Below, piece after piece: positions 17,355 through 26,375 of a stretch of 48,260 bases of DNA. The translations under genes and the position numbers were made by a program. This DNA is from an uncultured Synechococcus sp. (lineage in GTDB: Bacteria > Cyanobacteriota > Cyanobacteriia > Phormidesmidales > Phormidesmidaceae). The notes under the pieces were generated by a model that saw only the letters and a list, made by a program, of their open reading frames with translations, was not told where the DNA came from and did not search any database. Position 1 is the stretch's first letter. Each line of letters starts with the position of its first letter. The stretch is from positions 1 through 48,260 of the forward strand of contig CALDSK010000288.1 of assembly GCA_937911865.1 (NCBI GenBank), read 5' to 3'.

Positions 17355-19694
17355 ATGCTCACTACACCAGACCTCTCACCACGCCCCCTTTCCTCTCTCT
17401 TTAGCCAATCGACAGGCCAACCTCTAGAAGCGGGAATAGGCACTACCACGCCTGCTCAAGCAAACTCCGCAGCTCCCAATATCTTTGGAGCTATGCAGAA
17501 TGAAATTCGAGAACTGACGCAGCAGGAAGCAGAGTCTCTACAGTTTGTGAGTCACGACAATATCTTGACCTGGGAGGGGCTCGTCGAAGACATTGGTCAG
17601 CCAACAGCCCGCGTGCACCTGATTGATACAGCGCGGTTTGACGGTCATTATGGCTACGCTCAGCAGGCCTTAGGGCGAGGGGTCGCCTATACAAAAAATC
17701 ATTTTTTTAGTGAGGTGCAGTCGCGTAAGAACAGGCGCTATATGCCTTTTTTAGTGTTCGACTTTCGCGATCAGCCGCTCATCTGGCAGGGGGAGTCTTA
17801 CCGCTGGGTGATGAACATCCGCCGTTACAACTACACCGATAGCCATCAAGCGCTGGCTGACATGCTAGTGAGCCTCAAGGCGCTGCTACAAGAACGACTG
17901 CTACAAGATTCTGGGGAGCCGCTGCTTTTCGTTTACGAAAAACCAGGGTCGTTCAGACGCCCTCATGTAGATACCCTAACCGAGGTCAAAGCCGCTGGAT
18001 TTGAGGTCATCACCGAGCAAGAGATGATTGCAACGGCTGGTGGTAGTTTGGTCTCTGTACTCAATCCAGGAACTGCAATTGGCTACCTCAAGCGTATCGG
18101 TATCGGTGAATCGGCAGACGGTCTCACGCCGCGCCATATTGCTATCTTTGACGATATGCCAGAGCGCATTCCACCGGTTACAGGCATCATCACGCTAGAG
18201 CCACAAACGCCACTGTCACACGTCAATCTGCTTGCCAAGAACAGAGGAACGCCCAATATTTCTACGGCAAACATCAAACTCATTCCTGATTTAGAGGCTT
18301 CGACCGACAAACTAGTCAAGATGATTGCTACGCCTAACGGAGAGATAGGCATTGAAGAAGCAACGTTAGCAGAAGCTGAAAAGTTCTGGGCCCAAGCTGC
18401 TCCCGCAGATCTAGAGGTTCCGACGATTACCGCAACAAGCCTTTTACCCGTCGATTTTGAGAACGCAACCAGCGCTGACAGGGCACTCACTAATATTGGC
18501 TCTAAGGCCGCTAACTACGCAACTATCCAGAGCCTATTTAATCCTGAGTTTGTAAAGCCTGGCTTTGGGCTCAGCTTTGCTCACTATCAGCGTATTACCG
18601 CAGAACCTAACACTCAAAGTCTCATTCAAAATCTTTTAGCTAGCAAAGGCAGCCTTTCTCCCGAAGCTATCAACGAACAGCTAACAGCAATTCGCGACAG
18701 CATTAAAAAAGAGACCTCTGATGACGCGTTGGCAGACTCTATCCAGGCGGTTCGCACGGTTATCGCGAACATGCCAGGCGTGACCAGAATTCGGCTGCGG
18801 AGTTCTACAAACAGCGAGGATTTGCCAACTTTTAACGGCGCTGGGTTATATGAGTCTACGGGGTTTGATGTTGTAGACAGTGATAAAAAACTGAAGAAAA
18901 AGCTGCTGAAGGTGATGGCTTCGCTGTGGTTAGAGAGAGCCTTTTGGGAAAGGGAACTGTTTGGAATTGATCACAGCAAAGTGGGAATGGCAGTGCTGAT
19001 TAATCCTGCGTTCAGTGATGAGTATGCAAACGGCGTTGTAATCGGCTCGCAAGAGGCCAACGGATTTAGAATTTGGGTCAATGCTCAAAAGGGTGAAGCT
19101 TCGGTTACCAATCCGCTGGATAATGAGATTTCAGAGTCTTTTACTTTTATTGGCCGAAACACTGAAAACGTTGAGGTTCAGGCGCTCTCAAATGTTGGAG
19201 ATGTCTTTTTAGAAGAAGCTGACAAGACTGTACAGCCTGAGCTATCTTCTCAGCTGTTACAGCTACAGCGTATTACGCAACAGCTGCATGATTATTTTGT
19301 TGCCAAGCAGAGAGACCTTGGTGACAGGCGCAAGTATGGCATTGACATTGAATATAAGCTGATGGAGGAAGATGACGAGATTGCGCTCTATGTGAAACAG
19401 AGTCGTTTATTAAACTTGGACTACGAGGCAAGTGAGCCCGGTAATTCGATTTCAAAGGCGATCGCAAAAAATAACGGCATGGATGGCGCACACCTGAGAA
19501 GACAGCCCAAACAGCTTTCAGAACTCAGCTCGAACGACTTCTGCATAATGAAAACAGCCTCTGTCGTCGGTATCGATAGCTTCGAACCAGCAGGCAATGG
19601 ATTTGTTAAAATCAACATCACAATTCCCTCTAGCAGCTGTCCTGAATTTACGGGCACTGCTTATGTATTTGAAAACCACTTCAGCTTTATATAG
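17355..19694 (+). CDS. PEP/pyruvate-dikinase-like protein, phosphohistidine domain before ATP-grasp domain
   Basis: The protein has 779 residues. Residues 60-230 are unassigned. A swivelling phosphohistidine domain follows with GIITLEPQTPLSHVNLLAKNRGTPN and its candidate catalytic His289. A PPDK_N-type ATP-grasp domain comes next (IGSKAANYATIQ near 385, and RLRSSTNSEDLPTFNGAGLYEST near 480-500). This order is the reverse of pyruvate phosphate dikinase and PEP synthase but matches plant glucan water dikinases, in which the His domain precedes the C-terminal nucleotide-binding domain. No PEP/pyruvate barrel and no obvious starch-binding module is visible. It probably transfers the beta-phosphate of ATP to an unknown acceptor via His; glucan is one option. 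Confidence 0.7.
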   Translation: MLTTPDLSPRPLSSLFSQSTGQPLEAGIGTTTPAQANSAAPNIFGAMQNEIRELTQQEAESLQFVSHDNILTWEGLVEDIGQPTARVHLIDTARFDGHYGYAQQALGRGVAYTKNHFFSEVQSRKNRRYMPFLVFDFRDQPLIWQGESYRWVMNIRRYNYTDSHQALADMLVSLKALLQERLLQDSGEPLLFVYEKPGSFRRPHVDTLTEVKAAGFEVITEQEMIATAGGSLVSVLNPGTAIGYLKRIGIGESADGLTPRHIAIFDDMPERIPPVTGIITLEPQTPLSHVNLLAKNRGTPNISTANIKLIPDLEASTDKLVKMIATPNGEIGIEEATLAEAEKFWAQAAPADLEVPTITATSLLPVDFENATSADRALTNIGSKAANYATIQSLFNPEFVKPGFGLSFAHYQRITAEPNTQSLIQNLLASKGSLSPEAINEQLTAIRDSIKKETSDDALADSIQAVRTVIANMPGVTRIRLRSSTNSEDLPTFNGAGLYESTGFDVVDSDKKLKKKLLKVMASLWLERAFWERELFGIDHSKVGMAVLINPAFSDEYANGVVIGSQEANGFRIWVNAQKGEASVTNPLDNEISESFTFIGRNTENVEVQALSNVGDVFLEEADKTVQPELSSQLLQLQRITQQLHDYFVAKQRDLGDRRKYGIDIEYKLMEEDDEIALYVKQSRLLNLDYEASEPGNSISKAIAKNNGMDGAHLRRQPKQLSELSSNDFCIMKTASVVGIDSFEPAGNGFVKINITIPSSSCPEFTGTAYVFENHFSFI

Positions 19695-19747
19695 AAGCCC
19701 AGACATAGGAGCCCAGACATAAGAGCCCAGAAATAGGAGCCCAGCCG
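19695..19747. repeat. 14-bp tandem repeat immediately after a stop codon, 4 copies
   Basis: AAGCCCAGACATAG, GAGCCCAGACATAA, GAGCCCAGAAATAG and a partial GAGCCCAGCCG lie head to tail from 19695, starting at the base after the TAG of the dikinase-like gene. Confidence 0.9.
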
Positions 19748-19806
19748 TCTGACGGAAAGCAGATATTCTGAGGCTGTGAATGGAAGAAAAAGCTTCAGAA
19801 CACAGG

Positions 19807-21324
19807 CTAGCTCGGTATTTCTATTGGCTTCGATAGAAAGTTCAATTCGTCATAGCACTGAGTTGACAGCTTAGTGTGTTTTACATCGCCCCAGCGCTGT
19901 CCGAACGTCGCTTTCTTGTCGGAAAGTTGTTTGGCAATTGTAGGTGACGCAATGACTTTTACCGGTGAAAGCTGCCCAAGCTGACGAGCGAGTTGATAGT
20001 GGTACGACTGGCAGAGGCTATCTTCTAGCTGATGAGCGATCGCATCTAAATCTCCATTACACCGATCTAACAACAACACATAGTGATCGCTAGGCTGTCG
20101 TACGGGAACCAGGCTTTGAAATCTCGCTTCAGAGATATTTAGCTGACTGAGCACATCACTCACAAATTGAACATGCAGCTTTTCGCCCGTGAGATCGCTT
20201 ACCTGATTTCCTCGTCCACAAAATTCCAGGCAGGGCGTTTGACGATAATAGTGAGTTACTCGAACAAAGTCGCCCAGGCGATAGCGGTAAAGGCCGCCCA
20301 TTTGCGAAATAATGACCGCATAGGTGTGCCCTGCTTTTAGCTGATGGAGTTCATAGCAGTGCCCTTCGCTGTCCTCAAACTCGAAGTAAACATCTTCCAA
20401 CAGTGGAACAAAGCCTTTAGCTGCTAGTAATGGCACGGTAATAGGCGCTTCAGTCGCCAATAGGCCCTTGCCTTGAACGAGCGCATTGGGGAAATAGGTA
20501 CGCAGACTATCAGCACCATCAGCGGCTGTCACACTATCCCAGCAGGAGAGAAGTTTGAGGTTAGGCCACAGCGCGGCCCAGTTGATAGAAGGCTGTAAGA
20601 GAAGCTCTGCTCGCGCTTGAGAAAGCCGTTTATTCAGCAAAGCATGCAGCCGATGCTGGTGAGTTTGAATGTAGTCCAGCTGCGCTGTTAAGAAGCTAGG
20701 GCTCCAAATCGAGACAATTTCAAGCTTTTCCGCTAGTAAAAGCGTTTGTGCTAAGGCGTCTTGAAAATCTTCTGGGGTTTGTGTGGGTGGCGCTAAAACT
20801 AGGAATGGTTTGAGTAGCCAGCGAATCCAGACATCTAGATAGTCACTGTCGTCAGTAGTAGTCGTTCCGGCTGTGGTCTCAGCTTTAGTAAAGCTAGGTG
20901 TAATCGAGAAATAGAGCTTACCATTCGACAAATCAGGACCATGCTGAATTAGGTCGTAGGCCCAAATGCAAAACAAACGGTTGAACGAACGGCGTAGGGA
21001 ACGAGTGTAGGGAATCTGTTTTATCGGACCGCTGCTGCCTGATGTGGGCTCGTAAAACAGAATTGGCTTTGTCGTAAGAATGTTGCTCTCATGCTTTGAA
21101 CGAGCTATCCAAGGTTCTACCTCTTCGTAATCAACAATGGGTAGCTTGGTCCAATCTGCAACCTCTCGAATTTTATGCTTTTTGCCATACTCGCAGCGCT
21201 TGAGCTGATTGACCAACCGCTGCTGCACACGAAACTGCGCCTGCTGAGGGTTTTCTAGCTCGGCATAGAACCGCTTAGATGTGGGTGCGAGCAGATGTCC
21301 AAAGGCTTTGATTAATCTACGCAT
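19807..21324 (-). CDS. GH3-family acyl-acid amido synthetase
   Basis: This is a 505-residue member of the GH3 family, best known in plants for ATP-dependent conjugation of amino acids to auxin and jasmonate. The three adenylation motifs are present: EPTSGSSGPIKQIPYT (ATP/phosphate loop), KGLLATEAPI (TE motif) and GLYRYRLGDFVRV (YRxGD motif). It should activate a carboxylic acid as acyl-AMP and transfer it to an amine. It is the last gene of the ten-gene operon, so it may finish the product by amide formation. Its ATG at 21324 lies in a 14-bp tandem repeat shared with the end of the preceding gene. Confidence 0.88.
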   Translation of the reverse strand: MRRLIKAFGHLLAPTSKRFYAELENPQQAQFRVQQRLVNQLKRCEYGKKHKIREVADWTKLPIVDYEEVEPWIARSKHESNILTTKPILFYEPTSGSSGPIKQIPYTRSLRRSFNRLFCIWAYDLIQHGPDLSNGKLYFSITPSFTKAETTAGTTTTDDSDYLDVWIRWLLKPFLVLAPPTQTPEDFQDALAQTLLLAEKLEIVSIWSPSFLTAQLDYIQTHQHRLHALLNKRLSQARAELLLQPSINWAALWPNLKLLSCWDSVTAADGADSLRTYFPNALVQGKGLLATEAPITVPLLAAKGFVPLLEDVYFEFEDSEGHCYELHQLKAGHTYAVIISQMGGLYRYRLGDFVRVTHYYRQTPCLEFCGRGNQVSDLTGEKLHVQFVSDVLSQLNISEARFQSLVPVRQPSDHYVLLLDRCNGDLDAIAHQLEDSLCQSYHYQLARQLGQLSPVKVIASPTIAKQLSDKKATFGQRWGDVKHTKLSTQCYDELNFLSKPIEIPS

Positions 21325-21372
21325 TTTTCTCTACGCATTTTTCTCTACGCACTTTTCTCTACGCATTTTTCT
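21317..21372. repeat. 14-bp tandem repeat spanning a gene junction, 4 copies
   Basis: CTACGCATTTTTCT occurs at 21317-21330, 21331-21344 and 21359-21372, with one single-base variant at 21345-21358. On the minus strand each unit reads AGAAAAATGCGTAG or a near match. The GH3 start codon is in the most downstream copy, and the acyltransferase stop is in the variant copy. Confidence 0.95.
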
Positions 21373-22058
21373 ATCTCCAGCTCCGCATCTGTTGAGATGA
21401 CGGTATGTTTTTGGGGAGAAGGGCGATCGCGCTTTTGAGTCGTCACCGTTTTATTCGGATGCACTTCACTTCCTGCCTCCAGGTAAGCTCTTGGCGTCAA
21501 CACCACCCCAGCACCGATACACGAGCCTGAACCGACAAAAGCGTCCTCGCCAATTTCAATTGCCTTCACATACAGCAAAAGATTGTTGCGTTTGGGTTTG
21601 ATGATATGTGCGTAGAAGCCGACTCTGTGTCCGATGAGGGCGCGATCGCCTACCTTCAGCAATCCTCGCTCTGCAATCTCGCCGATAGCCCCCCAGTACA
21701 CCTGCTCCCCAATCTGAGACCCCCACAGCCTCAGCCAAGCAGAGAACACTCCTGGCACTAGCCTCAGCACCGTTTCCAACGCTGGAAAAGCAATGTAAAT
21801 AGACTGAATCTGATGTGCTCCCCACCATGGTGAGTACTGTTCTCCTTTTAGATAGCTCACCCCTTCACTCACCGGGTGAAATTGGCAGTGTATCCGATAC
21901 ACTAGCAGCGGAAATCCATACAGCACGCTCAACAAACATCCGAACCGCAACAGTCCTATGAGCAAGCTATTGGCTGAACAGCTCCAGATAAACAGCAGAC
22001 TGACTATCCCTACCATCAGGCCCGGAAACAGTGCTAATAGTTGACTCAATCGGGTCAT
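21345..22058 (-). CDS. Left-handed beta-helix (hexapeptide repeat) acyltransferase
   Basis: This 237-residue protein has two N-terminal membrane helices (about 5-60), a linker, then hexapeptide-repeat sequence typical of left-handed beta-helix acyltransferases (VGDRALIGHRVGFYAHI, IEIGEDAFVGSGSCIGAGVVLTPRAYLEAGSEVHP). It resembles WcaF/LpxA-fold acetyltransferases by architecture only. It probably moves an acyl group onto a hydroxyl or amine of the pathway intermediate at the membrane. Its start overlaps the hydroxylase stop by 4 bp. Its C-terminus EKCVEKSA is encoded by the 14-bp tandem array. Confidence 0.7.
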   Translation of the reverse strand: MTRLSQLLALFPGLMVGIVSLLFIWSCSANSLLIGLLRFGCLLSVLYGFPLLVYRIHCQFHPVSEGVSYLKGEQYSPWWGAHQIQSIYIAFPALETVLRLVPGVFSAWLRLWGSQIGEQVYWGAIGEIAERGLLKVGDRALIGHRVGFYAHIIKPKRNNLLLYVKAIEIGEDAFVGSGSCIGAGVVLTPRAYLEAGSEVHPNKTVTTQKRDRPSPQKHTVISTDAELEIEKCVEKSA

Positions 22059-22798
22059 CTCGTTTCAAAGGGATACAACAGCTTCTGCCAAAAAGTCAGC
22101 GTGGTTTTGATGCCTAGCTTTTTCGGAAAATGAACAGCGTGCTGAACTGTGCCGTGCAGGCTGTCCCAGACTTTCAGATTAGCGCCAAAGTTACTGTCGT
22201 GGTGGTGAGCAGGGCGCAGCGCATGGTCTTGTGGCAATATCAGCCAGGGGGAGAGCAGCCGGTACTGCCAGCTTTTGGGCGATGGTCCTAGCTGACTGTG
22301 TCGCCACAGATCGAGCATAGCCGTCAAGCTAATGCCCCACAGATAGCCGCTCGGGTCGTGCAACAGATAAATGACTAGCGTGTGAATCCAAAGATAGAGA
22401 ATAAAAAAGCTGCTCCACAGGCTGTTTCGAGAAGAGCTGAGTACATCTAGCTGCGTGACGGTGTGGTGCACCTTGTGGAGATGCCAGGCAATACTGTGAA
22501 GCCAACGGTGATTCCAGTAGTAGGCATAGTCTACAAGTACGAAGCAAATGAGAAAGCTAATAGGTGGAGAAATAAACAGGCTACCGGCGAGTTGAGGAAG
22601 CAAGCTCTTCAACCCCTGATACAGTAGGCCAACCTGCAAGGCGGGAATCACAATACCCTGTATCCCCAGCCCGCATAGGTCGAGCAGCCAGTCAGCAGCT
22701 GTCTTTTCCCACAAGCGCTGCCACCCGCGCGGCAGAGAAGCGCTTGCAGCCATCAGAAGCCAGAAAGTTATCAGAATTGCTAGGTCGGTTATTGGCAT
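22055..22798 (-). CDS. Fatty-acid hydroxylase / sterol desaturase family membrane diiron enzyme
   Basis: This 247-residue membrane protein has about four hydrophobic segments and the eight-histidine pattern of the superfamily: HRWLH (97-101), HLHKVHH (106-112) and a late HALRPAHHHDSNFG. These residues bind the diiron centre that hydroxylates or desaturates unactivated C-H bonds. No sterol pathway is visible here, so the substrate is more likely a lipid, carotenoid or the pathway intermediate. It sits 6 nt downstream of a Rieske oxygenase and overlaps the acyltransferase by 4 bp. Confidence 0.85.
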   Translation of the reverse strand: MPITDLAILITFWLLMAASASLPRGWQRLWEKTAADWLLDLCGLGIQGIVIPALQVGLLYQGLKSLLPQLAGSLFISPPISFLICFVLVDYAYYWNHRWLHSIAWHLHKVHHTVTQLDVLSSSRNSLWSSFFILYLWIHTLVIYLLHDPSGYLWGISLTAMLDLWRHSQLGPSPKSWQYRLLSPWLILPQDHALRPAHHHDSNFGANLKVWDSLHGTVQHAVHFPKKLGIKTTLTFWQKLLYPFETR

Positions 22799-22804
22799 AG
22801 TCCC

Positions 22805-23848
22805 TCATATCCAAAAGGTGACATCGACTGTTTTGTCTGGGAGATTGCGTGGGTCTTTGCCATTGGCGATCGCACCTCGAATCGATTCTACAAACACATG
22901 AATCGCATCAACAGGCGTATGGGCAAACTGCTCACCGTACTTGGTAATCGTCTCCTGCTGAAGCTTCAAAGCCGCCACATCCTGATGAATAATTCGCTGG
23001 GCTGTCCACCGCACAAACGGAGAAGCAAGTTTGTTCCATAGGCCATAGTTAAAGGTCACATCGGTATAAACCAGCGTCGAATCTTTGGTTTCCGGAACCG
23101 ATTGGCTTGTAATAAAACAGCGTCTGGTTGGGCCCATGTTGTACTCCACACTGGTGACGTTAGGCATGTAAAAGCGGTCTGTGTGACTAATTTCATAGCC
23201 TTGAGGATTCAGGAACCAGCTAAACCAGCCCAAGTTGTTCGTCTCTTGTCGGTAGGTGGCTGTTACGGAGCCTTCGACACGGCTTACCGTCATGTTTAAC
23301 TGTTGTTGTTTAGCACTGCGAAAGATGCCTGGATGCACGGAAACGGTATGAGGGATATCGATAAAGTTCTCTGCGCAGTTAGTCACCGTATTCTGAAAGC
23401 GATTGATCACCCTGACCGTTTCCCATCCAGGCGCTTGGTAGTAAGGCATAGAAAAAGGGGAAATAGAGACAGGAGACCTGGAATTCTCAGACGTAATCTG
23501 AACGTATACGTAACCGTCTTGTTCTTTAGTGGGATAGCTGACAGCGCGGCGAGACACCTTGGGGCAATGGCCCTTGACAGGCCCTTCAGCTGGAACATAG
23601 GCGACCTTTCCTTTTCCGTCGTATTGCCATCCGTGGTATGGACATTGAACTTTGCCCCGAGTCACCTGGCCCGCCGAGAGACGGCTATTTCGATGGATGC
23701 AGCGATCTTGCAGTGCAACGGGTTTACCCCGTTCATCGCGAAAGACAACCAGCCATTCGTCTAGAACACTTCGTGCCAGCACGGTTTTACGAATGAGCTG
23801 TTCGCTGAGCGCAACAACATACCAAAAGTCTTGAAAGGTCATGGTCAT
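22805..23848 (-). CDS. Rieske [2Fe-2S] ring-hydroxylating-type oxygenase A
   Basis: This 347-residue oxygenase has an N-terminal Rieske domain with Cys50, His52, Cys69 and His72 (CIHRNSRL and CPYHGW) and a catalytic domain with mononuclear-iron ligands in ENFIDIPHTVSVHPG (Asp, then His-x4-His). It is of the PaO/vanillate-demethylase-like type that acts on diverse rings, not a clear large subunit of a benzene dioxygenase. It lies directly after the ferredoxin gene, which may supply its electrons. ATG at 23842 (MTFQDF) is an alternative start. Confidence 0.88.
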   Translation of the reverse strand: MTMTFQDFWYVVALSEQLIRKTVLARSVLDEWLVVFRDERGKPVALQDRCIHRNSRLSAGQVTRGKVQCPYHGWQYDGKGKVAYVPAEGPVKGHCPKVSRRAVSYPTKEQDGYVYVQITSENSRSPVSISPFSMPYYQAPGWETVRVINRFQNTVTNCAENFIDIPHTVSVHPGIFRSAKQQQLNMTVSRVEGSVTATYRQETNNLGWFSWFLNPQGYEISHTDRFYMPNVTSVEYNMGPTRRCFITSQSVPETKDSTLVYTDVTFNYGLWNKLASPFVRWTAQRIIHQDVAALKLQQETITKYGEQFAHTPVDAIHVFVESIRGAIANGKDPRNLPDKTVDVTFWI

Positions 23849-23854
23849 AGCAGA

Positions 23855-24145
23855 CTACAGTAGCGTCAGTGACAGGTTGCCCATAGGTCTCAGCTGGCAG
23901 GCCAGCCGGGCGGTGGCGCAATCTGGCGCAAGGATCGAAAGGACTTCTTGTTCGTCTGCGTCGGGTGGAAGCATTTCTCCGGTTGCAGACACCAAACAAG
24001 TTCCACAGATGCCCGTTCGACAGCCGAAGAGTATCGGAGAATTCTCAAGCGTCAGACTCACTGAGAGCAGCTGGTCAGCGTTAACGGTAGCAGGCGCGTA
24101 GTCACTGTCTGGAAATTGAACGGTATAGTGAGTGTTTGTTGTCAT
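23855..24145 (-). CDS. Plant-type [2Fe-2S] ferredoxin
   Basis: The 96-residue protein carries cluster ligands Cys42, Cys47, Cys50 and Cys83 (CRTGICGTC and LACQ) with the usual C-x4-C-x2-C-x32-C spacing. It starts with a 4-bp overlap with the stop of the upstream Rieske oxygenase and is followed after 6 nt by a second one. This placement indicates that it is the dedicated electron carrier of the operon. No reductase gene is present, so a general ferredoxin-NADP reductase or photosystem I would have to reduce it. Confidence 0.92.
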   Translation of the reverse strand: MTTNTHYTVQFPDSDYAPATVNADQLLSVSLTLENSPILFGCRTGICGTCLVSATGEMLPPDADEQEVLSILAPDCATARLACQLRPMGNLSLTLL

Positions 24146-25152
24146 GGCGTCTCCGATTCAATAGACCAACAAGATCGCTTCAGCTGATTCACGTATTGGA
24201 TATAGTCAACCAGCGGCTGATCGATCGGTAGCAGGCTCTTGGGCTCGAACTGAATATTGTCGTAAATTTTGCCGTCTTCGCCTCTTAGCGCGTAATAGCA
24301 GAGCCGCGTGACCAATAGCAGAAAGTGGTTTGCAACCCAGCCAAAAGGTCCCTTTCGCTGGCGAGTCACGTAGATAGGTTGAATGTTTGTTTCGCCTGTA
24401 GGCAAAGGAGAATAGGCGTACAGCATATGCAAAGGTGGCAGTAAGCGACTCTTTTTCAGCATGGTCAACAGTCCAATGCAGCCGTTGGCGTAGCGCATAG
24501 AGTAGGTGTAGCTTTTGCCCAAAAGCTGCCTGCCGAGACGGCTACGCCAGTTGTTGTTGGGTAAATCGCCACTCATTGTGAAGTCGATAGTGCCATCTGT
24601 TGCATCTCGACTCAGCGTGAGATCCATCTCAACTGAGAGTTTGTGTACTGTGTTGAAATGCTGCGCGTCGATGCCGTTCATCATGCAAATATGATGATGG
24701 CATTTTCGTGAGAGGGGGCGATCGGCTATGGCAACAATGTCTTTGCCTTTGAGTTCGTCAAACTCAGCAACTGGTTTAGGTGCGATCGCATCCGGATACA
24801 CCCAAATAAAGCCATACTTCTCTTCGGCTGCATAAGCTTGCAGCTTTGCCCTAGCAGGAATGTGCTTTTGACACGGAATATTGACGCAGGTGCCAGTATC
24901 GTCAAAAGCCCAATGATGAAAAAAGCAGCGGGCCTGATTACCCACAACGTCCCCAATCCCCAAATCGGTGCCCATGTGTGGGCAGTAGGCTTCTAGGGCG
25001 CGAACCTGGCCGTCTACTCCGCGAAAAATCGCGATGCGCTGCCCACAGACATCAAAAGATTGAATTTGTTTTTTGGCAATATGCCGACTAGGACAGACGA
25101 CGTACCAGCCCTTGGCGACAACCTGAGGATTGTTGAAGATAGCAGGTGACAT
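24142..25152 (-). CDS. Rieske [2Fe-2S] oxygenase B
   Basis: This 336-residue protein has Rieske ligands Cys57, His59, Cys76 and His79 (YCPHMGTDLG and CFFHHW) and catalytic iron ligands Asp162, His165 and His170 in NGIDAQHFNTVH. The C-terminal half aligns by eye with the Rieske-less protein at 27272-28207 (for example KGPFGWVANHF against QGLFGWLFNRI, and DNIQFEPKSLLPIDQPLVDYIQYV against DSIKFDFKVPLAADRSIVQFIQHV), so the two are paralogues. The family includes cholesterol 7-desaturase and other ring oxygenases; the substrate here is unknown. Confidence 0.88.
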   Translation of the reverse strand: MSPAIFNNPQVVAKGWYVVCPSRHIAKKQIQSFDVCGQRIAIFRGVDGQVRALEAYCPHMGTDLGIGDVVGNQARCFFHHWAFDDTGTCVNIPCQKHIPARAKLQAYAAEEKYGFIWVYPDAIAPKPVAEFDELKGKDIVAIADRPLSRKCHHHICMMNGIDAQHFNTVHKLSVEMDLTLSRDATDGTIDFTMSGDLPNNNWRSRLGRQLLGKSYTYSMRYANGCIGLLTMLKKSRLLPPLHMLYAYSPLPTGETNIQPIYVTRQRKGPFGWVANHFLLLVTRLCYYALRGEDGKIYDNIQFEPKSLLPIDQPLVDYIQYVNQLKRSCWSIESETP

Positions 25153-25159
25153 GGCGAAC

Positions 25160-26365
25160 CTATGTTGAGAGCTGCGCGCTTTGATAAGGAGAGAGACTTT
25201 GGCGGCGGAAAAAGCGAGGGAGAGATTTTTGTTGCGATCGCAAATAGCCTTCTACAGAAGCAGTCGCCATCGTCGCCATTTGATGGTTGCTACGCCAAAC
25301 ATAGTCCAGCGGGTCAATGTAGGCCCGATAGGCTCGCATGGACTCTTGGTGGGTTTGGTAGCTTTGGTACAGCCCTTCTGAAGGTTGAGTAAAGCACAAG
25401 CGCATCATATGTTTGGCTGCTGAGTCTTCCATTTCAAAAAGAGGCGATCGCAGCAACCGATATACCGTCTCATACAGCGCTGAATCTTGCCAAAAAATAC
25501 CGTTAATCACCACCGAAAAGGTGATGTGATCTTTTTGACAGCCGCGAATGCCTAAGTTTGCAACAGTCTTTTCAAAAGCTGTTGGCGTCGGCAGCTCAGA
25601 AATCACCTCTTGAGAGATCAGCGTAGAGCTGTTGAAATGAAAGCTCTCGTCTAGAAAATGGTAGTGAGAAATTTGACTGGGAACAGGCGCACTCTCGACG
25701 TTGTCACTACAAAACTGACTTAGCTGATGCTGTACCAGCTTCCCATTCAGCGTTCTGAGGCCACGCACTGTGAAGTATTGACAGGCCAAAAACGTATTGT
25801 CTGCCGAGAGTAAGCCAAAGGCCTGTAGCTGCAGCTGTTTCCATCGCCGCTGTAGTTGATTCGCGTCGGTAAAAATCATTGTTTCAGTAAACGGCCCACG
25901 CATCGGATAAGAAAACAGCGGTCGGTCGAACAGTGTAGACTCTACCTGCCGGGCAACTGTTTGGAAGGCATCGATATGGGCGCGCTCTTGAGAGGATTCT
26001 AAATCGAGCATGTCGCAGATAGCGCGAAAGCCCTCGTGCGCGTAGAGCCCTGCCGCGCTGGTTTGATTGAAGAAAATAGTGGCAATTTCAGCAGAGATGA
26101 TCTGGGAGTAGTAGGCAACCCAGTAAAGGTGATTGAGGACTCGGCGCTGGCCTTCTGTGGACTGGTCCCAGAGCGCAGTGCCATAGAGCAGCGAAAATTT
26201 TTCGGATTGCCAGTAGCGATCATGGCAGGTTTCATACTGAAAGCTTTTAGCAGCTTTGCTTAAGCACTCAGTGTGATCTTGTTGTTTATTACGCTGATAG
26301 TTGAGCTGAATTTTTCGATCGAGCAGTGAACGATCTCTCACGACGTGTTCTGTAATAGCGATCAT
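25160..26365 (-). CDS. AurF-like diiron oxygenase candidate
   Basis: The predicted 401-residue protein is helical. Its spacing of acidic and His residues matches the non-haem diiron N-oxygenase AurF: Glu93, then Glu127 and His130 (E-X33-E-x2-H), and His236, Glu240 and His243 in HFLDESFHF (H-x3-E-x2-H). AurF-type enzymes oxidise aryl amines to nitro groups. Here a Gln region rather than a clear Glu occupies the expected position of one further ligand, so the reaction is uncertain. Start at 26365 is supported by AAGGAG; an upstream ATG at 26407 would overlap the previous gene. It sits 10 nt after the ferritin-like gene. Confidence 0.55.
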   Translation of the reverse strand: MIAITEHVVRDRSLLDRKIQLNYQRNKQQDHTECLSKAAKSFQYETCHDRYWQSEKFSLLYGTALWDQSTEGQRRVLNHLYWVAYYSQIISAEIATIFFNQTSAAGLYAHEGFRAICDMLDLESSQERAHIDAFQTVARQVESTLFDRPLFSYPMRGPFTETMIFTDANQLQRRWKQLQLQAFGLLSADNTFLACQYFTVRGLRTLNGKLVQHQLSQFCSDNVESAPVPSQISHYHFLDESFHFNSSTLISQEVISELPTPTAFEKTVANLGIRGCQKDHITFSVVINGIFWQDSALYETVYRLLRSPLFEMEDSAAKHMMRLCFTQPSEGLYQSYQTHQESMRAYRAYIDPLDYVWRSNHQMATMATASVEGYLRSQQKSLPRFFRRQSLSPYQSAQLST

Positions 26366-26375
26366 TAGACGCTCC

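Noticed and set aside
22055..22798. Sterol biosynthesis
   Set aside because: No squalene epoxidase or cyclase is present. The eight-His family acts on many lipids and pigments, so no sterol role is claimed.
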